A DNA stretch of 48,448 nucleotides from Gammaproteobacteria bacterium (GTDB lineage: Bacteria; Pseudomonadota; Gammaproteobacteria; Steroidobacterales; Foliamicaceae), in contig JAPOWV010000025.1 in the NCBI GenBank assembly GCA_026707445.1, forward strand, positions 1-48,448. The letters are read 5' to 3'. Within the stretch, counting starts at the first letter, position 1; every line of letters begins with the position of its first letter. The translations under genes were made by a program, and so were the position numbers. This document shows positions 34,586 to 42,555 of this stretch, one piece after another. The notes below the pieces were generated by a model, which made no database searches, was not told the DNA's origin, and worked only from the letters and a program-made list of their open reading frames with translations.

Positions 34586-35407
34586 GTGGCGGAGGCCGCG
34601 CTGCATTCGACCGGCGAGGACACGGACAAGCCGGACTCCGTTGTCCTGACGCGCCGCGAAGGCGCCGTGTCCACGGTGCTGATGCACCAGCCGGACAACC
34701 TCAACAGCTTTACGCCCGAATTGCGGGCCGGGTTGGCCGCGGCGCTGGAGGAAGCGGCGCTGGACCGCTCCGTGCGGGCAATCGTCCTGGGCGGAAGCGG
34801 CAGGTTCTTCAGCGCCGGCGCGAACCTGAAGCGGGGCACGGTCGGTACCGAGTCGATTCGCGACATCCTCATTCGCGAGTACAAGCCCCTGTTCGACGCG
34901 ATCACGCAGGCGCCGCAGCCGGTAATCGCCGCCGTTCAGGGAGGCGCCGCGGGCATCGGGATGTCGCTGGTAGTGGCCTGCGACCTGGTGGTGATGGAGG
35001 AGAACGCATTCCTGCTTTCCCCTTTCACCAATATCGGCCTGGTCCCCGACGGCGGCTCCACCTGGACGCTTACCCAGGCAATCGGGCACCGGGCGGCCTT
35101 CGAGTTCGCCGTCGGCGGCGATCGCATGCCGGCGGCGCGCGCCAGGGAACTGAACCTGGCAAACCGTCTGGCGCCGCCCGGCGAAGCCCTTGCGACAGCC
35201 GAGAGCTGGGCCGCGGAACTGGCGCAGAAGGCGCCGCTGGCGCTGACTGCAACGAAGCGCCTGATGCGCACGGCGGGCGCACAGTCCTTCGACGACCTGT
35301 TCCTGGCGGAGGCCGAAGCGCAGGAGACATGCGGCAACACGGCCGACGCCGCCGAAGGCATAGCCGCATTCCTGGAAAAACGACCGCCCCGCTTCACCGG
35401 CGAGTAA
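34586..35407 (+). CDS. Enoyl-CoA hydratase/isomerase family protein
   Basis: The 273-residue protein carries the crotonase fold. SGRFFSAGANLK (about 71-82) forms the CoA-binding oxyanion loop, and QGGAAGIGMSLVVACDLVV (about 115-133) is the second conserved stretch. Crotonases hydrate or isomerise enoyl-CoAs in beta-oxidation and related pathways. It begins with GTG at 34586, 6 bases after the GST stop, and its own stop is 1 base before the next GTG, so the genes are tightly packed. The usual catalytic Glu positions are not both obvious (LVPDGGSTW has Asp), so the precise reaction is uncertain. Confidence 0.85.
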   Translation: MAEAALHSTGEDTDKPDSVVLTRREGAVSTVLMHQPDNLNSFTPELRAGLAAALEEAALDRSVRAIVLGGSGRFFSAGANLKRGTVGTESIRDILIREYKPLFDAITQAPQPVIAAVQGGAAGIGMSLVVACDLVVMEENAFLLSPFTNIGLVPDGGSTWTLTQAIGHRAAFEFAVGGDRMPAARARELNLANRLAPPGEALATAESWAAELAQKAPLALTATKRLMRTAGAQSFDDLFLAEAEAQETCGNTADAAEGIAAFLEKRPPRFTGE

Positions 35408-35408
35408 C

Positions 35409-36431
35409 GTGCCGCGCAGGCTCCTCACCGACGACGAGTGGGAGCAGTTCTGGCGCCACGGCAGCGTAACCACTTTCGAACGCAGCGGCAATCCGAACTA
35501 CGACGGCGAGATTCGAGAGTTCTGGGAACGCCAGTTCGCCACGTTGCGCGAAGGCGCCCGGATTGTCGATCTCGCCACCGGAAACGGCGCCGTGGCCCTC
35601 CTGGCGGCGGAATATTCCGCCGCGCACGACAGGCAGTTCCGTGTCGATGCGCTGGACAGGGCCGGGATACGGCCCGAGAAAGACCTGCAGGAGGCCGAGG
35701 CGGCGCGGGAGTGGCTCAATAGCGTCCGGTTTCGTGGCGGAGCGCCCAATGAGAACACGGGACTGAAGAGCGAGTGCGCCGACCTCGTGACTTCGCAGTA
35801 CGGCTTCGAGTACGGAGACCCCTCCGCCAGTGCGCGGGAAGCCATGCGCATTCTGAAACCGGGCGGGCGGATCGCGCTCATCACCCATCACGCCAATTCG
35901 GTGGTGGTCAGGGAGGCCCGCGAGGGACTGGAACAGCATCGCCTGTGCCTCAGGCGGGAACAGTTGCTGACCCGGGCGCGCCGGGTCGTCGACGCAATGG
36001 CATCGGCGGAGTCGGACTTCGAGAAGCGAATGCTCAAACACGACGCCAGAACGGAAAACCTGCGCCGCAAGCTCAACGCGGCAGTCGAACGCGTCCAGCA
36101 GCAGGCGCGGCAATTCAGCGATCCGGGCAACGGAATCGGATTTGTCCTGAACGGGCTGCAGGCGGTTTTTGCTCCCGGGCTTGAGCCGGCCGGAAGACGG
36201 GCAACGATCCGGCGGCTGCGGGAGGCGAGCGACGCCTATTGCCGGCGCATGGAGGACCTCCTGGCGGCGACGCCCGACGGCGGCGAGTTCGACCGGCTGC
36301 TTGAGTACCTGCGTTCGGCGGGGCTGACAGTGGACGGCTGGTTCCCGCTGGTTTACCGGGGCGAGGCGCTGATGGGCTGGGCGGTAGCCGGCCACAAGCC
36401 GCGCGCGGAAGCAGCGGCCGCGATGGAGTAG
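35409..36431 (+). CDS. SAM-dependent methyltransferase-like protein
   Basis: The 340-residue product has RIVDLATGNGAVALLAAEYS (about 51-70), a typical SAM-binding motif I, and MRILKPGGRIALITHHANSV (about 145-164), the post-motif strand. The C-terminal half is helical and Arg/Glu-rich (possible coiled coil near 205-235). Start GTG at 35409 lies 1 base after the enoyl-CoA hydratase stop. Substrate unknown. Together with the methyltransferase at 31757, it makes two in one plus-strand stretch, but the two are not similar in length or architecture. Confidence 0.72.
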   Translation: MPRRLLTDDEWEQFWRHGSVTTFERSGNPNYDGEIREFWERQFATLREGARIVDLATGNGAVALLAAEYSAAHDRQFRVDALDRAGIRPEKDLQEAEAAREWLNSVRFRGGAPNENTGLKSECADLVTSQYGFEYGDPSASAREAMRILKPGGRIALITHHANSVVVREAREGLEQHRLCLRREQLLTRARRVVDAMASAESDFEKRMLKHDARTENLRRKLNAAVERVQQQARQFSDPGNGIGFVLNGLQAVFAPGLEPAGRRATIRRLREASDAYCRRMEDLLAATPDGGEFDRLLEYLRSAGLTVDGWFPLVYRGEALMGWAVAGHKPRAEAAAAME

Positions 36432-36463
36432 GATTGCGCGGCTTTCCTCAAGGAGTTATTCAC

Positions 36464-37225
36464 GTGGAAATAAAGGGTAAAACGATAGTCATTACCGGCG
36501 CCGCGCGCGGTCTGGGCGCGGCCATGGCGCGCCGGCTGGCGGCGCAGGGCGCGAACCTGGCGCTGTGCGATCTGAAGCGGGACAGCCTGGACGACACGGC
36601 TGCCGATTGCCGCGCGGCCGGCGCCCAAGTGCGCCGTTATGCCGCCAACGTGTCCGTCGAAAGCGACGTGGAGGCATTCATGGACGCCGTGGCCTCGGAC
36701 TGCGGCGCCCTTGACGTGCTGATCAATAACGCCGGAATTACCCGCGACGGATTGCTGATGAAGTACAAGGACGGCGAGCTGCTGGGCAAGATGTCGCTTG
36801 AGAACTGGCAGGCGGTATTAGACGTGAACCTGACCGGCACCTTCCTGTGCGCCCGCGAAGCCGCCGTGCACATGGCGCGCTTCGGCGTCGGCGGGGTGAT
36901 CATCAACATTTCCAGTCTTTCGCGGGTCGGCAATTTCGGCCAGTCGAACTACTCCGCCACCAAGGCCGGCGTCGCAGCGCTGACCGTCCTCTGGGCGCGC
37001 GAACTGGCGCGCCACGGCATCCGCACCGCGGCCATCGCCCCGGGCCTGATCAACACCGAGATGGTGGCGGCGATGAAGCCCGAGGCCCGCGACCGCCTCG
37101 CGGCGATGGTGCCGGCGAAGCGCCTCGGCGAACCGGACGAAGTCGCCCAGACGGCGCAGTTCATCCTGGAGAACGACTACATTTCGGGACGCGTGATCGA
37201 TCTGGACGGGGGGCTGCGCTGGTAA
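36464..37225 (+). CDS. Short-chain dehydrogenase/reductase, FabG-like
   Basis: This 253-residue oxidoreductase has the Rossmann NAD(P)-binding motif TGAARGLG (about 11-18), NNAG (about 87-90), catalytic Ser in NISSLSRVG and the YSATK pair (Y-x3-K). FabG-type enzymes reduce 3-oxoacyl-ACP or 3-oxoacyl-CoA. The GTG at 36464 has AAGGAG 8 bases upstream, better supported than any earlier codon. Its stop lies 12 bases before xthA. With enoyl-CoA hydratase and CoA-transferase neighbours, a fatty acyl or related acyl-CoA pathway is likely. Confidence 0.88.
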   Translation: MEIKGKTIVITGAARGLGAAMARRLAAQGANLALCDLKRDSLDDTAADCRAAGAQVRRYAANVSVESDVEAFMDAVASDCGALDVLINNAGITRDGLLMKYKDGELLGKMSLENWQAVLDVNLTGTFLCAREAAVHMARFGVGGVIINISSLSRVGNFGQSNYSATKAGVAALTVLWARELARHGIRTAAIAPGLINTEMVAAMKPEARDRLAAMVPAKRLGEPDEVAQTAQFILENDYISGRVIDLDGGLRW

Positions 37226-37237
37226 GGCCCCATCGCG

Positions 37238-38005
37238 ATGCGCGTAATCACCCTTAACGCCAACGGCATCCGCGCGGCGGCGCGCAAGGGCTTCTATCAC
37301 TGGCTGCGGCGGCAGAAGGCGGACATTGTTTGCCTTCAGGAACTCAAGGCGCAGGAGGACCAGCTTCAGGTCCGCGACTTCTGGCCGCGCAACTGGCATT
37401 GCTTCTACGAGTGTGCCGAGAAAAAAGGATATTCAGGCGTAGGTCTTTACTCGCGGCGGGAGCCGGACGAGGTGCTGCGGGGCTACGGTTCGGAAGAGTT
37501 TGACGCCGAGGGCCGCTACCTCGAGGCCCGCTTCGGACGCTTGAGCGTAGTGTCGCTGTACCTGCCGTCAGGATCTTCATCGGAAGCACGCCAGGAAGCC
37601 AAGTGGCGGTTTCTCGACGAGTTCACGCCGCTGCTCGCGGCGGCGCGCGACAGCGGCCGGCAATACCTGCTTTGCGGCGATTTCAACATCGCGCACCGCG
37701 AAATCGACCTCAAGAACTGGCGCGGCAACCGCAAGAACTCGGGTTTCCTGCCCGAGGAGCGCGCATGGATGGACCTGCTGTTCGGCGAACTCGGATTCGT
37801 GGACTGCTTCAGGCGGATCAATCCCGAGCCGGACCAGTACACCTGGTGGTCCAACCGGGGGCAGGCCTGGGCGAAGAACGTGGGCTGGCGCATCGACTAC
37901 CACGTGGCCACTCCGGAGCTGGCCGGACGGGCCACCTCCGCCTCGATCTACAAGCGCAAGCGTTTCTCCGATCACGCGCCGCTGATACTCGACTATGCCG
38001 ACTGA
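37238..38005 (+). CDS. xthA: Exodeoxyribonuclease III
   Basis: Exonuclease III cuts DNA at abasic sites and trims 3' ends in base excision repair. The 255-residue protein has every family block: N7 in ITLNANGIRAA, the metal ligand E in CLQELKAQ, GYSGVGLYSRR, CGDFNIAHREIDLKN (D and N pair), and the C-terminal IDYHVATPEL and SDHAPLILDY with catalytic D-H. Length is normal. ATG at 37238 lies 12 bases after the SDR stop. The inverted repeat at 38034 begins shortly after its end. Confidence 0.93.
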   Translation: MRVITLNANGIRAAARKGFYHWLRRQKADIVCLQELKAQEDQLQVRDFWPRNWHCFYECAEKKGYSGVGLYSRREPDEVLRGYGSEEFDAEGRYLEARFGRLSVVSLYLPSGSSSEARQEAKWRFLDEFTPLLAAARDSGRQYLLCGDFNIAHREIDLKNWRGNRKNSGFLPEERAWMDLLFGELGFVDCFRRINPEPDQYTWWSNRGQAWAKNVGWRIDYHVATPELAGRATSASIYKRKRFSDHAPLILDYAD

Positions 38006-38033
38006 ATTGCAGATTCGCTTTGATCCCGCGCTT

Positions 38034-38129
38034 CTTCGCCCCCCGTCTTCCGGGAGACGCATAAATCCATCCATGGAGCTCGTTTCCGCCATCCCTGGCT
38101 CACACGCTCCCGGAAGACGGGGGGCGAAG
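38034..38129. repeat. Long inverted repeat, REP-like palindromic element
   Basis: Two perfect 23-base arms, one at 38034-38056 starting CTTCGCCCCC and its reverse complement at 38107-38129, flank a 50-base loop that holds CCATCCATGGAGCTCG and CCATCCCTGG. The arms are GC-rich and end close to the xthA and AmpG-like genes. The layout matches repetitive extragenic palindromic or small non-autonomous elements; only one copy is visible in this window. No T-run follows, so a simple terminator is not the best explanation. Confidence 0.75.
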
Positions 38130-38152
38130 GAGCGCTATGGTAGTGCGGTCGA

Positions 38153-39454
38153 ATGAACGTGCGCGTTGACAGCTACGGCGGGTTGGGGGCGTTCCTGCAC
38201 GCCCGGGTCCTGGCCATGCTGTTTCTGGGCTTCGCCGCCGGCCTGCCGCTGCTGCTGGTGTTCAGCACCCTGACGGCATGGCTGGCCGACGTCGGCGTGT
38301 ACCGCGGGACCGTGGGCATGCTGGCCTGGGTCAGCCTTACCTATTCGCTCAAGTTCCTCTGGGCCCCGGCGGTGGACGGCATCCGGCTTCCGCTGCTTCA
38401 CCGAATGCTCGGGCGGCGGCGCTCCTGGATGCTGCTGGCGCAAATGGGAATCATTGCGGGGCTGCTGCTGCTCGCCACGACCGACCCGCTGGAGAACGTG
38501 CTTCTCGTGGCGATGTTCGCCCTGCTGGCCTCGTTTTCCTCGGCCACCCAGGACATCGCCATCGACGCGTGGCGGATCGAGGCGGTGGAAGTGGACCGCC
38601 AGGCGGCGATGGCCGCCAGCTACCAGTACGGCTACCGCATAGGGATGCTGGTTTCCGGCGCCGGGGCGCTGTTCCTGGCCGACGCCTACGACTGGTCGCT
38701 GACCTACCGGGCGATGGCCGCGTGCATGGGCGTCGGCGTCGTGGCCGTGCTGCTGATCGCGGAGCCGGAGCACGAAAACTCGGCGCGGCGAAGGCAAAGC
38801 GCCGCGGAATGGATCCGTTCCCACATCGTCGAACCGTTCCGGGACATCTTCCAGCGCTACAAGCTGTTTGCGCTGTCGATACTCGCTTTCGTGGCTCTGT
38901 TCCGGGTCAGCGACTACCTGATGGGCAGCATGGCGATGCCGTTCTACCTGGACATGGGCTACACGAAGAGCGAAATCGCCGCCGTGGCCAAGCTCTACGG
39001 AACCGTGGCGACGCTGGCCGGAATCCTGGTCGGCGGCCTGGTCGTGGGAAGGTTCGGACTGAAGGGGCCGTTGATCGGCTCGGCGATCCTGCTGGCGATA
39101 ACCAACCTGGCGTTCGCGGCGCTCGCCACCGCGGGCGAGACCAACCTCTGGCTGCTGGCCGGCGTCATCACCGGGGACAACTTCAGCGTGGGCCTGTCCG
39201 GTACGGCGTTCATCGCCTTCCTGTCCGCCCTGACCTCGCGCAAGTACACGGCGACCCAATACGCGCTGCTCAGCTCCCTCATGGCGCTGCCGGGCAAGTT
39301 CATGGCCGGCTGGTCCGGCTTCCTGTCGCTGGAGGTCGGCTGGGTGAACTTCTACGTGCTGGTGTGTCTGGCCGGCGTACCCGCCATCCTGCTGGCGATT
39401 TACGTGACCCGACTCAAGTTTTTCCAGTCCTCCGAGGCGATCGGACCGAACTAG
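38153..39454 (+). CDS. AmpG-like MFS permease
   Basis: The 433-residue protein has about 12 hydrophobic segments and resembles the AmpG family, which imports GlcNAc-anhydro-muropeptides for cell-wall recycling. Family-like blocks are VSLTYSLKFLWAPAVDGIRLP (helix 2 loop), GRRRSWMLLAQ, ATQDIAIDAWRIE and the C-terminal YTATQYALLSSLMALPGKF. Length is typical. The start ATG at 38153 follows the inverted repeat by 23 bases. Its stop TAG shares the CTAG (39451-39454) with the convergent trmB stop. Substrate specificity for muropeptides is inferred from similarity. Confidence 0.82.
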   Translation: MNVRVDSYGGLGAFLHARVLAMLFLGFAAGLPLLLVFSTLTAWLADVGVYRGTVGMLAWVSLTYSLKFLWAPAVDGIRLPLLHRMLGRRRSWMLLAQMGIIAGLLLLATTDPLENVLLVAMFALLASFSSATQDIAIDAWRIEAVEVDRQAAMAASYQYGYRIGMLVSGAGALFLADAYDWSLTYRAMAACMGVGVVAVLLIAEPEHENSARRRQSAAEWIRSHIVEPFRDIFQRYKLFALSILAFVALFRVSDYLMGSMAMPFYLDMGYTKSEIAAVAKLYGTVATLAGILVGGLVVGRFGLKGPLIGSAILLAITNLAFAALATAGETNLWLLAGVITGDNFSVGLSGTAFIAFLSALTSRKYTATQYALLSSLMALPGKFMAGWSGFLSLEVGWVNFYVLVCLAGVPAILLAIYVTRLKFFQSSEAIGPN

Positions 39455-40137
39455 CGCTCGTGCCGCACTTGGTAGGCGGCTTCCCAGATTTCATGGCCCA
39501 GGGCGCTGCCGCGCGTCTCGAACCGCGTGGTGTAGCGCGACGGCGGGCGGCCCAAACGCTTGAAGGCGGCGTTGCCGCTCATGACGCTCTCGATATGCTC
39601 CGCGTACGGCGCCCAGTCGGTGGCTACGTGAAAAACGCCCCGCGGCTCAAGGACGCGCTCGATCAGCCGGACGAACCCGGGCTGCACCAGCCGGCGCTTG
39701 TGGTGCCTCTTACGCGGCCAGGGGTCCGGAAAGTACAGGCACACCATAGCGAGGGAGGCGGGCGGCATCCGCTGCCCGAGCACTTCCACGGCGTCGCCCT
39801 GGATCAGGCGCAGGTTCCGTATCCCGGCTTTCTCCGCCAGCAGCATGCAGCGGCCCAGGCCAGGGCGATGGACCTCGATGCCGAGGAAATTGACGTCCGG
39901 CGATTCCTGCGCCGAACGAACCAGCGTCTCGCCGTTGCCGAAACCGATCTCAAGGACCGTGGGCGCCCGGCGGCCGAACACCTGCTTGAACGAGATCGGG
40001 TGCGTCGATTCCTCAAGGCCGTAGACCGGCCAGAGTTCTTCAAGCGCCCGCTTCTGCGCCCGGGTGATGCGCCCCGATCGGCGCACGAAACTGCGCGGCG
40101 GCGCCCGTTGCCCGGTCTGCGAATTCAAGCGATCCAT
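39451..40137 (-). CDS. trmB: tRNA (guanine-N7-)-methyltransferase
   Basis: TrmB places N7-methylguanosine at position 46 of tRNAs. The 228-residue protein has VLEIGFGNGETL (motif I, about 61-72), GIEVHRPGLGR, and the family signature YFPDPWPRKRHHKRR (about 134-148). N-terminal RSGRITRAQKRALEELWPVY is typical. It converges with the AmpG-like gene, the two stops sharing CTAG. In E. coli, trmB is next to mutY-yggX; here a tRNA and the microcin-like cassette lie between them. Confidence 0.93.
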   Translation of the reverse strand: MDRLNSQTGQRAPPRSFVRRSGRITRAQKRALEELWPVYGLEESTHPISFKQVFGRRAPTVLEIGFGNGETLVRSAQESPDVNFLGIEVHRPGLGRCMLLAEKAGIRNLRLIQGDAVEVLGQRMPPASLAMVCLYFPDPWPRKRHHKRRLVQPGFVRLIERVLEPRGVFHVATDWAPYAEHIESVMSGNAAFKRLGRPPSRYTTRFETRGSALGHEIWEAAYQVRHER

Positions 40138-40204
40138 ACCCTCGCGATGGCTGCGCGCCCGCCACTTGGCGGCCGTTGGAATCTAGCATAGACTTTGCCG
40201 CGGC

Positions 40205-40278
40205 GCGGGCGTAGTTCAAAGGCAGAACCTCAGCTTCCCAAGCTGATGATGTGGGTTCGATTCCCATCGTCCGCTCCA
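40205..40278 (+). tRNA. tRNA-Gly (anticodon CCC)
   Basis: Acceptor GCGGGCG pairs with CGTCCGC, the anticodon stem TCAGC/GCTGA closes a loop TTCCCAA with CCC as anticodon, and GTGGGTTCGATTCCCAT forms the T arm. The genomic CCA end is at 40276-40278. Its position between trmB and the microcin-like locus makes it a possible integration landmark, but no attachment-site repeat was found. Confidence 0.93.
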
Positions 40279-40424
40279 GTTCCCCAGGCGCATTCAACAG
40301 GCACGCCGACGGTTCTCGTTTTGGCCGCGTTCGGTCATGCGTCCCGAAGAAAAGAAATATTCGCGATACGCGGCCGATTTGACGCTTTCCTTTCCTTCAT
40401 GGGAAATCCATTCTGCTGATCGCA

Positions 40425-40445
40425 GCGGCGCAAGGGTTGCGCCGC
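40425..40445 (+). promoter_or_regulatory. Hairpin in the leader of the microcin-like gene
   Basis: GCGGCGCAA (40425-40433) and TTGCGCCGC (40437-40445) form a perfect 9-base-pair stem with a GGG loop, 16 bases before a consensus AAGGAGG ribosome binding site (40462-40468). There is no T-run, so it may be an operator or mRNA-stabilising stem rather than a terminator. A TTGACG at 40379-40384 could be a -35 element. Confidence 0.45.
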
Positions 40446-40474
40446 ATATTTCAGTCCATACAAGGAGGTAATTC

Positions 40475-40876
40475 ATGAGAGTACTATTCGACCAGGAATG
40501 CGCCGCCGTCGCCGGCGGAAACTCATTAGCCGGCGCGGAAGCACCCGACCCCAGCTCAGACTTGGCTGCATGTGAGGAGGCCGTAACATCGACGGCCATA
40601 GCCGCGGGAGCCTACGTTGGCGGGACTCTCGGCTCGGCGGCAGGCGGCATGGGCGCCGTTCCGGGTGCGGTTCTGGGCGGCGGGGCGGGCCAGCTCGTCG
40701 CTCAGGTTGCGGCGCCGCCCTATTGCCGCTATGCGTACCGTAATAGATTCAATGACGGCCGCGGCGAAGGAGGCGGGAGCCCCGCTGCTGCAACGGGACG
40801 AATTGTCCACCAATTCGGCGAGGTCACTCCTTACGGGAAGCATCAACTCCTCGTGCCTCCCATGGAAGAGGTATAA
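40475..40876 (+). CDS. Putative class II microcin precursor with double-glycine leader
   Basis: The 133-residue precursor starts MRVLFDQECAAVAGG, a 15-residue leader ending in Gly-Gly with the same length and pattern (M-R-x-L, E8, GG) as the colicin V leader. Cleavage after G15 would leave 118 residues: an acidic start, a small-residue, Gly/Ala-rich hydrophobic segment (about 38-82, AIAAGAYVGGTLGSAAGG), C33 and C84 that could form a disulfide, and a basic, Gly-rich tail. Colicin V-type microcins insert into the inner membrane of related bacteria. A perfect AAGGAGG lies 6 bases before the ATG. Exporter and fusion-protein genes follow on the same strand. No sequence-identical microcin is known to me. 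Confidence 0.7.
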   Translation: MRVLFDQECAAVAGGNSLAGAEAPDPSSDLAACEEAVTSTAIAAGAYVGGTLGSAAGGMGAVPGAVLGGGAGQLVAQVAAPPYCRYAYRNRFNDGRGEGGGSPAAATGRIVHQFGEVTPYGKHQLLVPPMEEV

Positions 40877-40952
40877 AGATAACGCCTGACCGCGCTGCTT
40901 TCGCAGACGCGACATGGAAGTCACGACTCACACACAGCACACGGAGGTTGAT

Positions 40953-41195
40953 ATGAGAGAGTTGACGCCAAGGGAGGTTCGCCTGCCGGCGGGCGGGCGC
41001 CCAGAGGAATTTCGCACCCTTGTAAGGCACGAGATTCCGCGCTGGAACGAATTCCCCGCTCACCGGGCGCTGTCGCTCGTGAGTCCGGCGGAAACAGAGT
41101 CGGAGACTCCGCGGGACACCCGGCCTCGGCAATGGCCCGTACCGGTTCCGCTGCGCTGGCTGCCGTGCAGCGACGACTGGCCGGAAATGTTCTGA
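40953..41195 (+). CDS. Second double-glycine leader peptide, Trp/Pro-rich core
   Basis: The 80-residue product starts MRELTPREVRLPAGG, which matches the colicin V leader pattern (M-R-x-L-T, E8, double Gly at 14-15) as closely as the first peptide does. The remaining 65 residues are unlike the Gly-rich microcin core: Arg/Glu/Pro-rich, with four Trp (31, 61, 69, 76), one Cys (C72) and a VPVPLRWLPC segment. GGAGG stands 6 bases before ATG 40953; an in-frame ATG at 40914 lacks such a site. It could be a second antimicrobial peptide, a partner needed for activity, a pheromone, or less likely an immunity protein, since those normally have no export leader. Confidence 0.55.
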   Translation: MRELTPREVRLPAGGRPEEFRTLVRHEIPRWNEFPAHRALSLVSPAETESETPRDTRPRQWPVPVPLRWLPCSDDWPEMF

Positions 41196-41229
41196 CTCCG
41201 ATCAGGCAGCAACCGTAGAGGCCGGTCCG

Positions 41230-42555
41230 GTGGGCAATCTTCCTTCCGGGCGCTCGCGGGAAGACCCCGGTCTGTTCCGCGAGAACGCCCTGTCCAATCG
41301 GCGGCATCGCTTCCTCGGGAAGGTGCTGCTGGCCGGGCCGGCCTCCACACCCCTTGCGGTTCTGATCGCCTGCGCTTGCCTTGCGGCGCTGATTGGGCTG
41401 GCCTTCGTGATACAGGTGCCGAGCCGGCTGCATGCGCCCGGCGTAATCCTGCCCGTGGGCGGTCTCACCACAATATCCGCCCAGCAAAGCGGCGTGATCG
41501 AGGATGTGCTGGTTGAGTCGGGTGACATGGTGGCGTCCGGCAGCACGCTGATGACGCTGGTCGTGGACCGCACGCTTGCCGACGGAATCGGCAGCTATCG
41601 AACCCGGTCGTTATCGGCGGCGCATCAAAGACAATTGCTGCTGCGGCGCAGGGACAGGGAACGAAACGCCTTCGACGCAAGAATGCGTTCAATGCGTATT
41701 GAGCAGGCAGCGCTTGAATCCACGCTGGAACTGCTCGAGGCACGGGTGCAAAACGCGGCCCGTCAGGTTGAGCTGGCGGACGCCGACTACCGGAGGCTCA
41801 AAACGCTGGCGTCTCAGGGACACGCCGCAAGGCGCGACGTGGAACCCGCGGAACTGCGGTGGCTGCAGGCGGCGGCGCTGCTGGACCAACTCCGTTCCCG
41901 GCAGATTGAGACCCAGGCCTCCGCAGGCCACATCTCCCAGGAAATGGTTGCTGAACGCCAGTCCTTCCAGGCGCTGGACTTGAACCTGGAGATCGAATCG
42001 GAACGTTTGGCTGAACGCGCCGTGGAACTGGACGGGATGTCTCGTCGGGCGGTCACCGCGCCCATGCGGGGGAAACTGGCCGACGTGCTGGGCAGCGCCG
42101 GCAAGCTGGTCAGCGTGGGCGAGGCGCTGGTCACGATGCATCCGCCGGACGCAGAGATGGAAGCCCGGATTTACCTCTCTTCAGCGGCGGGTGGGCGGGC
42201 CGAGACCGGACAGGAGGCCGTGCTGAAACTCCCGGCCTTTCCGTCGCGGCAGTTCGGCGTATTGCGGGGCACCGTGACGGAAATGACGTCCAGCCCGCTC
42301 GAGGCGCACGCCATTCGCCTGGTTCCGAATCTGCTCGCTCCCGCCTATGAGGCACGCGTAGTGCTTGAGCAACAGCACATGCAGACCAGGGACCGCCGCT
42401 GGCCGCTACGCCCCGGGCTCAGCGTGGACGCCACCATCATTGAAACCCGTCGCACACTCATGCGCTGGCTGTTGGATCCGCTTGTTCGCGGCGCCGGCGA
42501 CACCTCGATGAATGTCGAGGAGCCCGCGCTTGCGGACCTTCAAACAGGCATTTGA
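41230..42555 (+). CDS. HlyD-family membrane fusion protein of a peptide exporter
   Basis: The 441-residue protein is the periplasmic adaptor that joins an inner-membrane ABC exporter to a TolC-type outer-membrane channel. One membrane helix lies near residues 37-62 (LAVLIACACLAALIGLAFV), followed by a biotinyl-lipoyl-like strand (VIEDVLVESGDMVASG), long coiled-coil helices (about 120-270, with RERNAFDARMRSMRIEQAAL) and a C-terminal beta region (LRPGLSVDATII). It starts with GTG at 41230 and overlaps the next ABC gene by 44 bases, so the two are coupled. Resembles CvaA-type adaptors. No TolC gene lies in the window. Confidence 0.85.
   Translation: MGNLPSGRSREDPGLFRENALSNRRHRFLGKVLLAGPASTPLAVLIACACLAALIGLAFVIQVPSRLHAPGVILPVGGLTTISAQQSGVIEDVLVESGDMVASGSTLMTLVVDRTLADGIGSYRTRSLSAAHQRQLLLRRRDRERNAFDARMRSMRIEQAALESTLELLEARVQNAARQVELADADYRRLKTLASQGHAARRDVEPAELRWLQAAALLDQLRSRQIETQASAGHISQEMVAERQSFQALDLNLEIESERLAERAVELDGMSRRAVTAPMRGKLADVLGSAGKLVSVGEALVTMHPPDAEMEARIYLSSAAGGRAETGQEAVLKLPAFPSRQFGVLRGTVTEMTSSPLEAHAIRLVPNLLAPAYEARVVLEQQHMQTRDRRWPLRPGLSVDATIIETRRTLMRWLLDPLVRGAGDTSMNVEEPALADLQTGI

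Noticed and set aside
33977..35491. Open frame of 504 codons antisense to the GST and enoyl-CoA hydratase genes
   Set aside because: The sequence on the other strand encodes two clear enzymes with Shine-Dalgarno sites, while this frame is Arg/Gly/His-rich with no recognisable domain.
38278..40191. Open frame of 637 codons overlapping the AmpG-like permease and trmB
   Set aside because: It crosses a clear membrane permease and a convergent methyltransferase gene, and its composition is that of an out-of-frame reading.
40877..41229. A dedicated immunity gene for the microcin-like peptide
   Set aside because: The only extra frame here has a double-glycine leader, which immunity proteins lack; no small membrane protein typical of microcin immunity is present.
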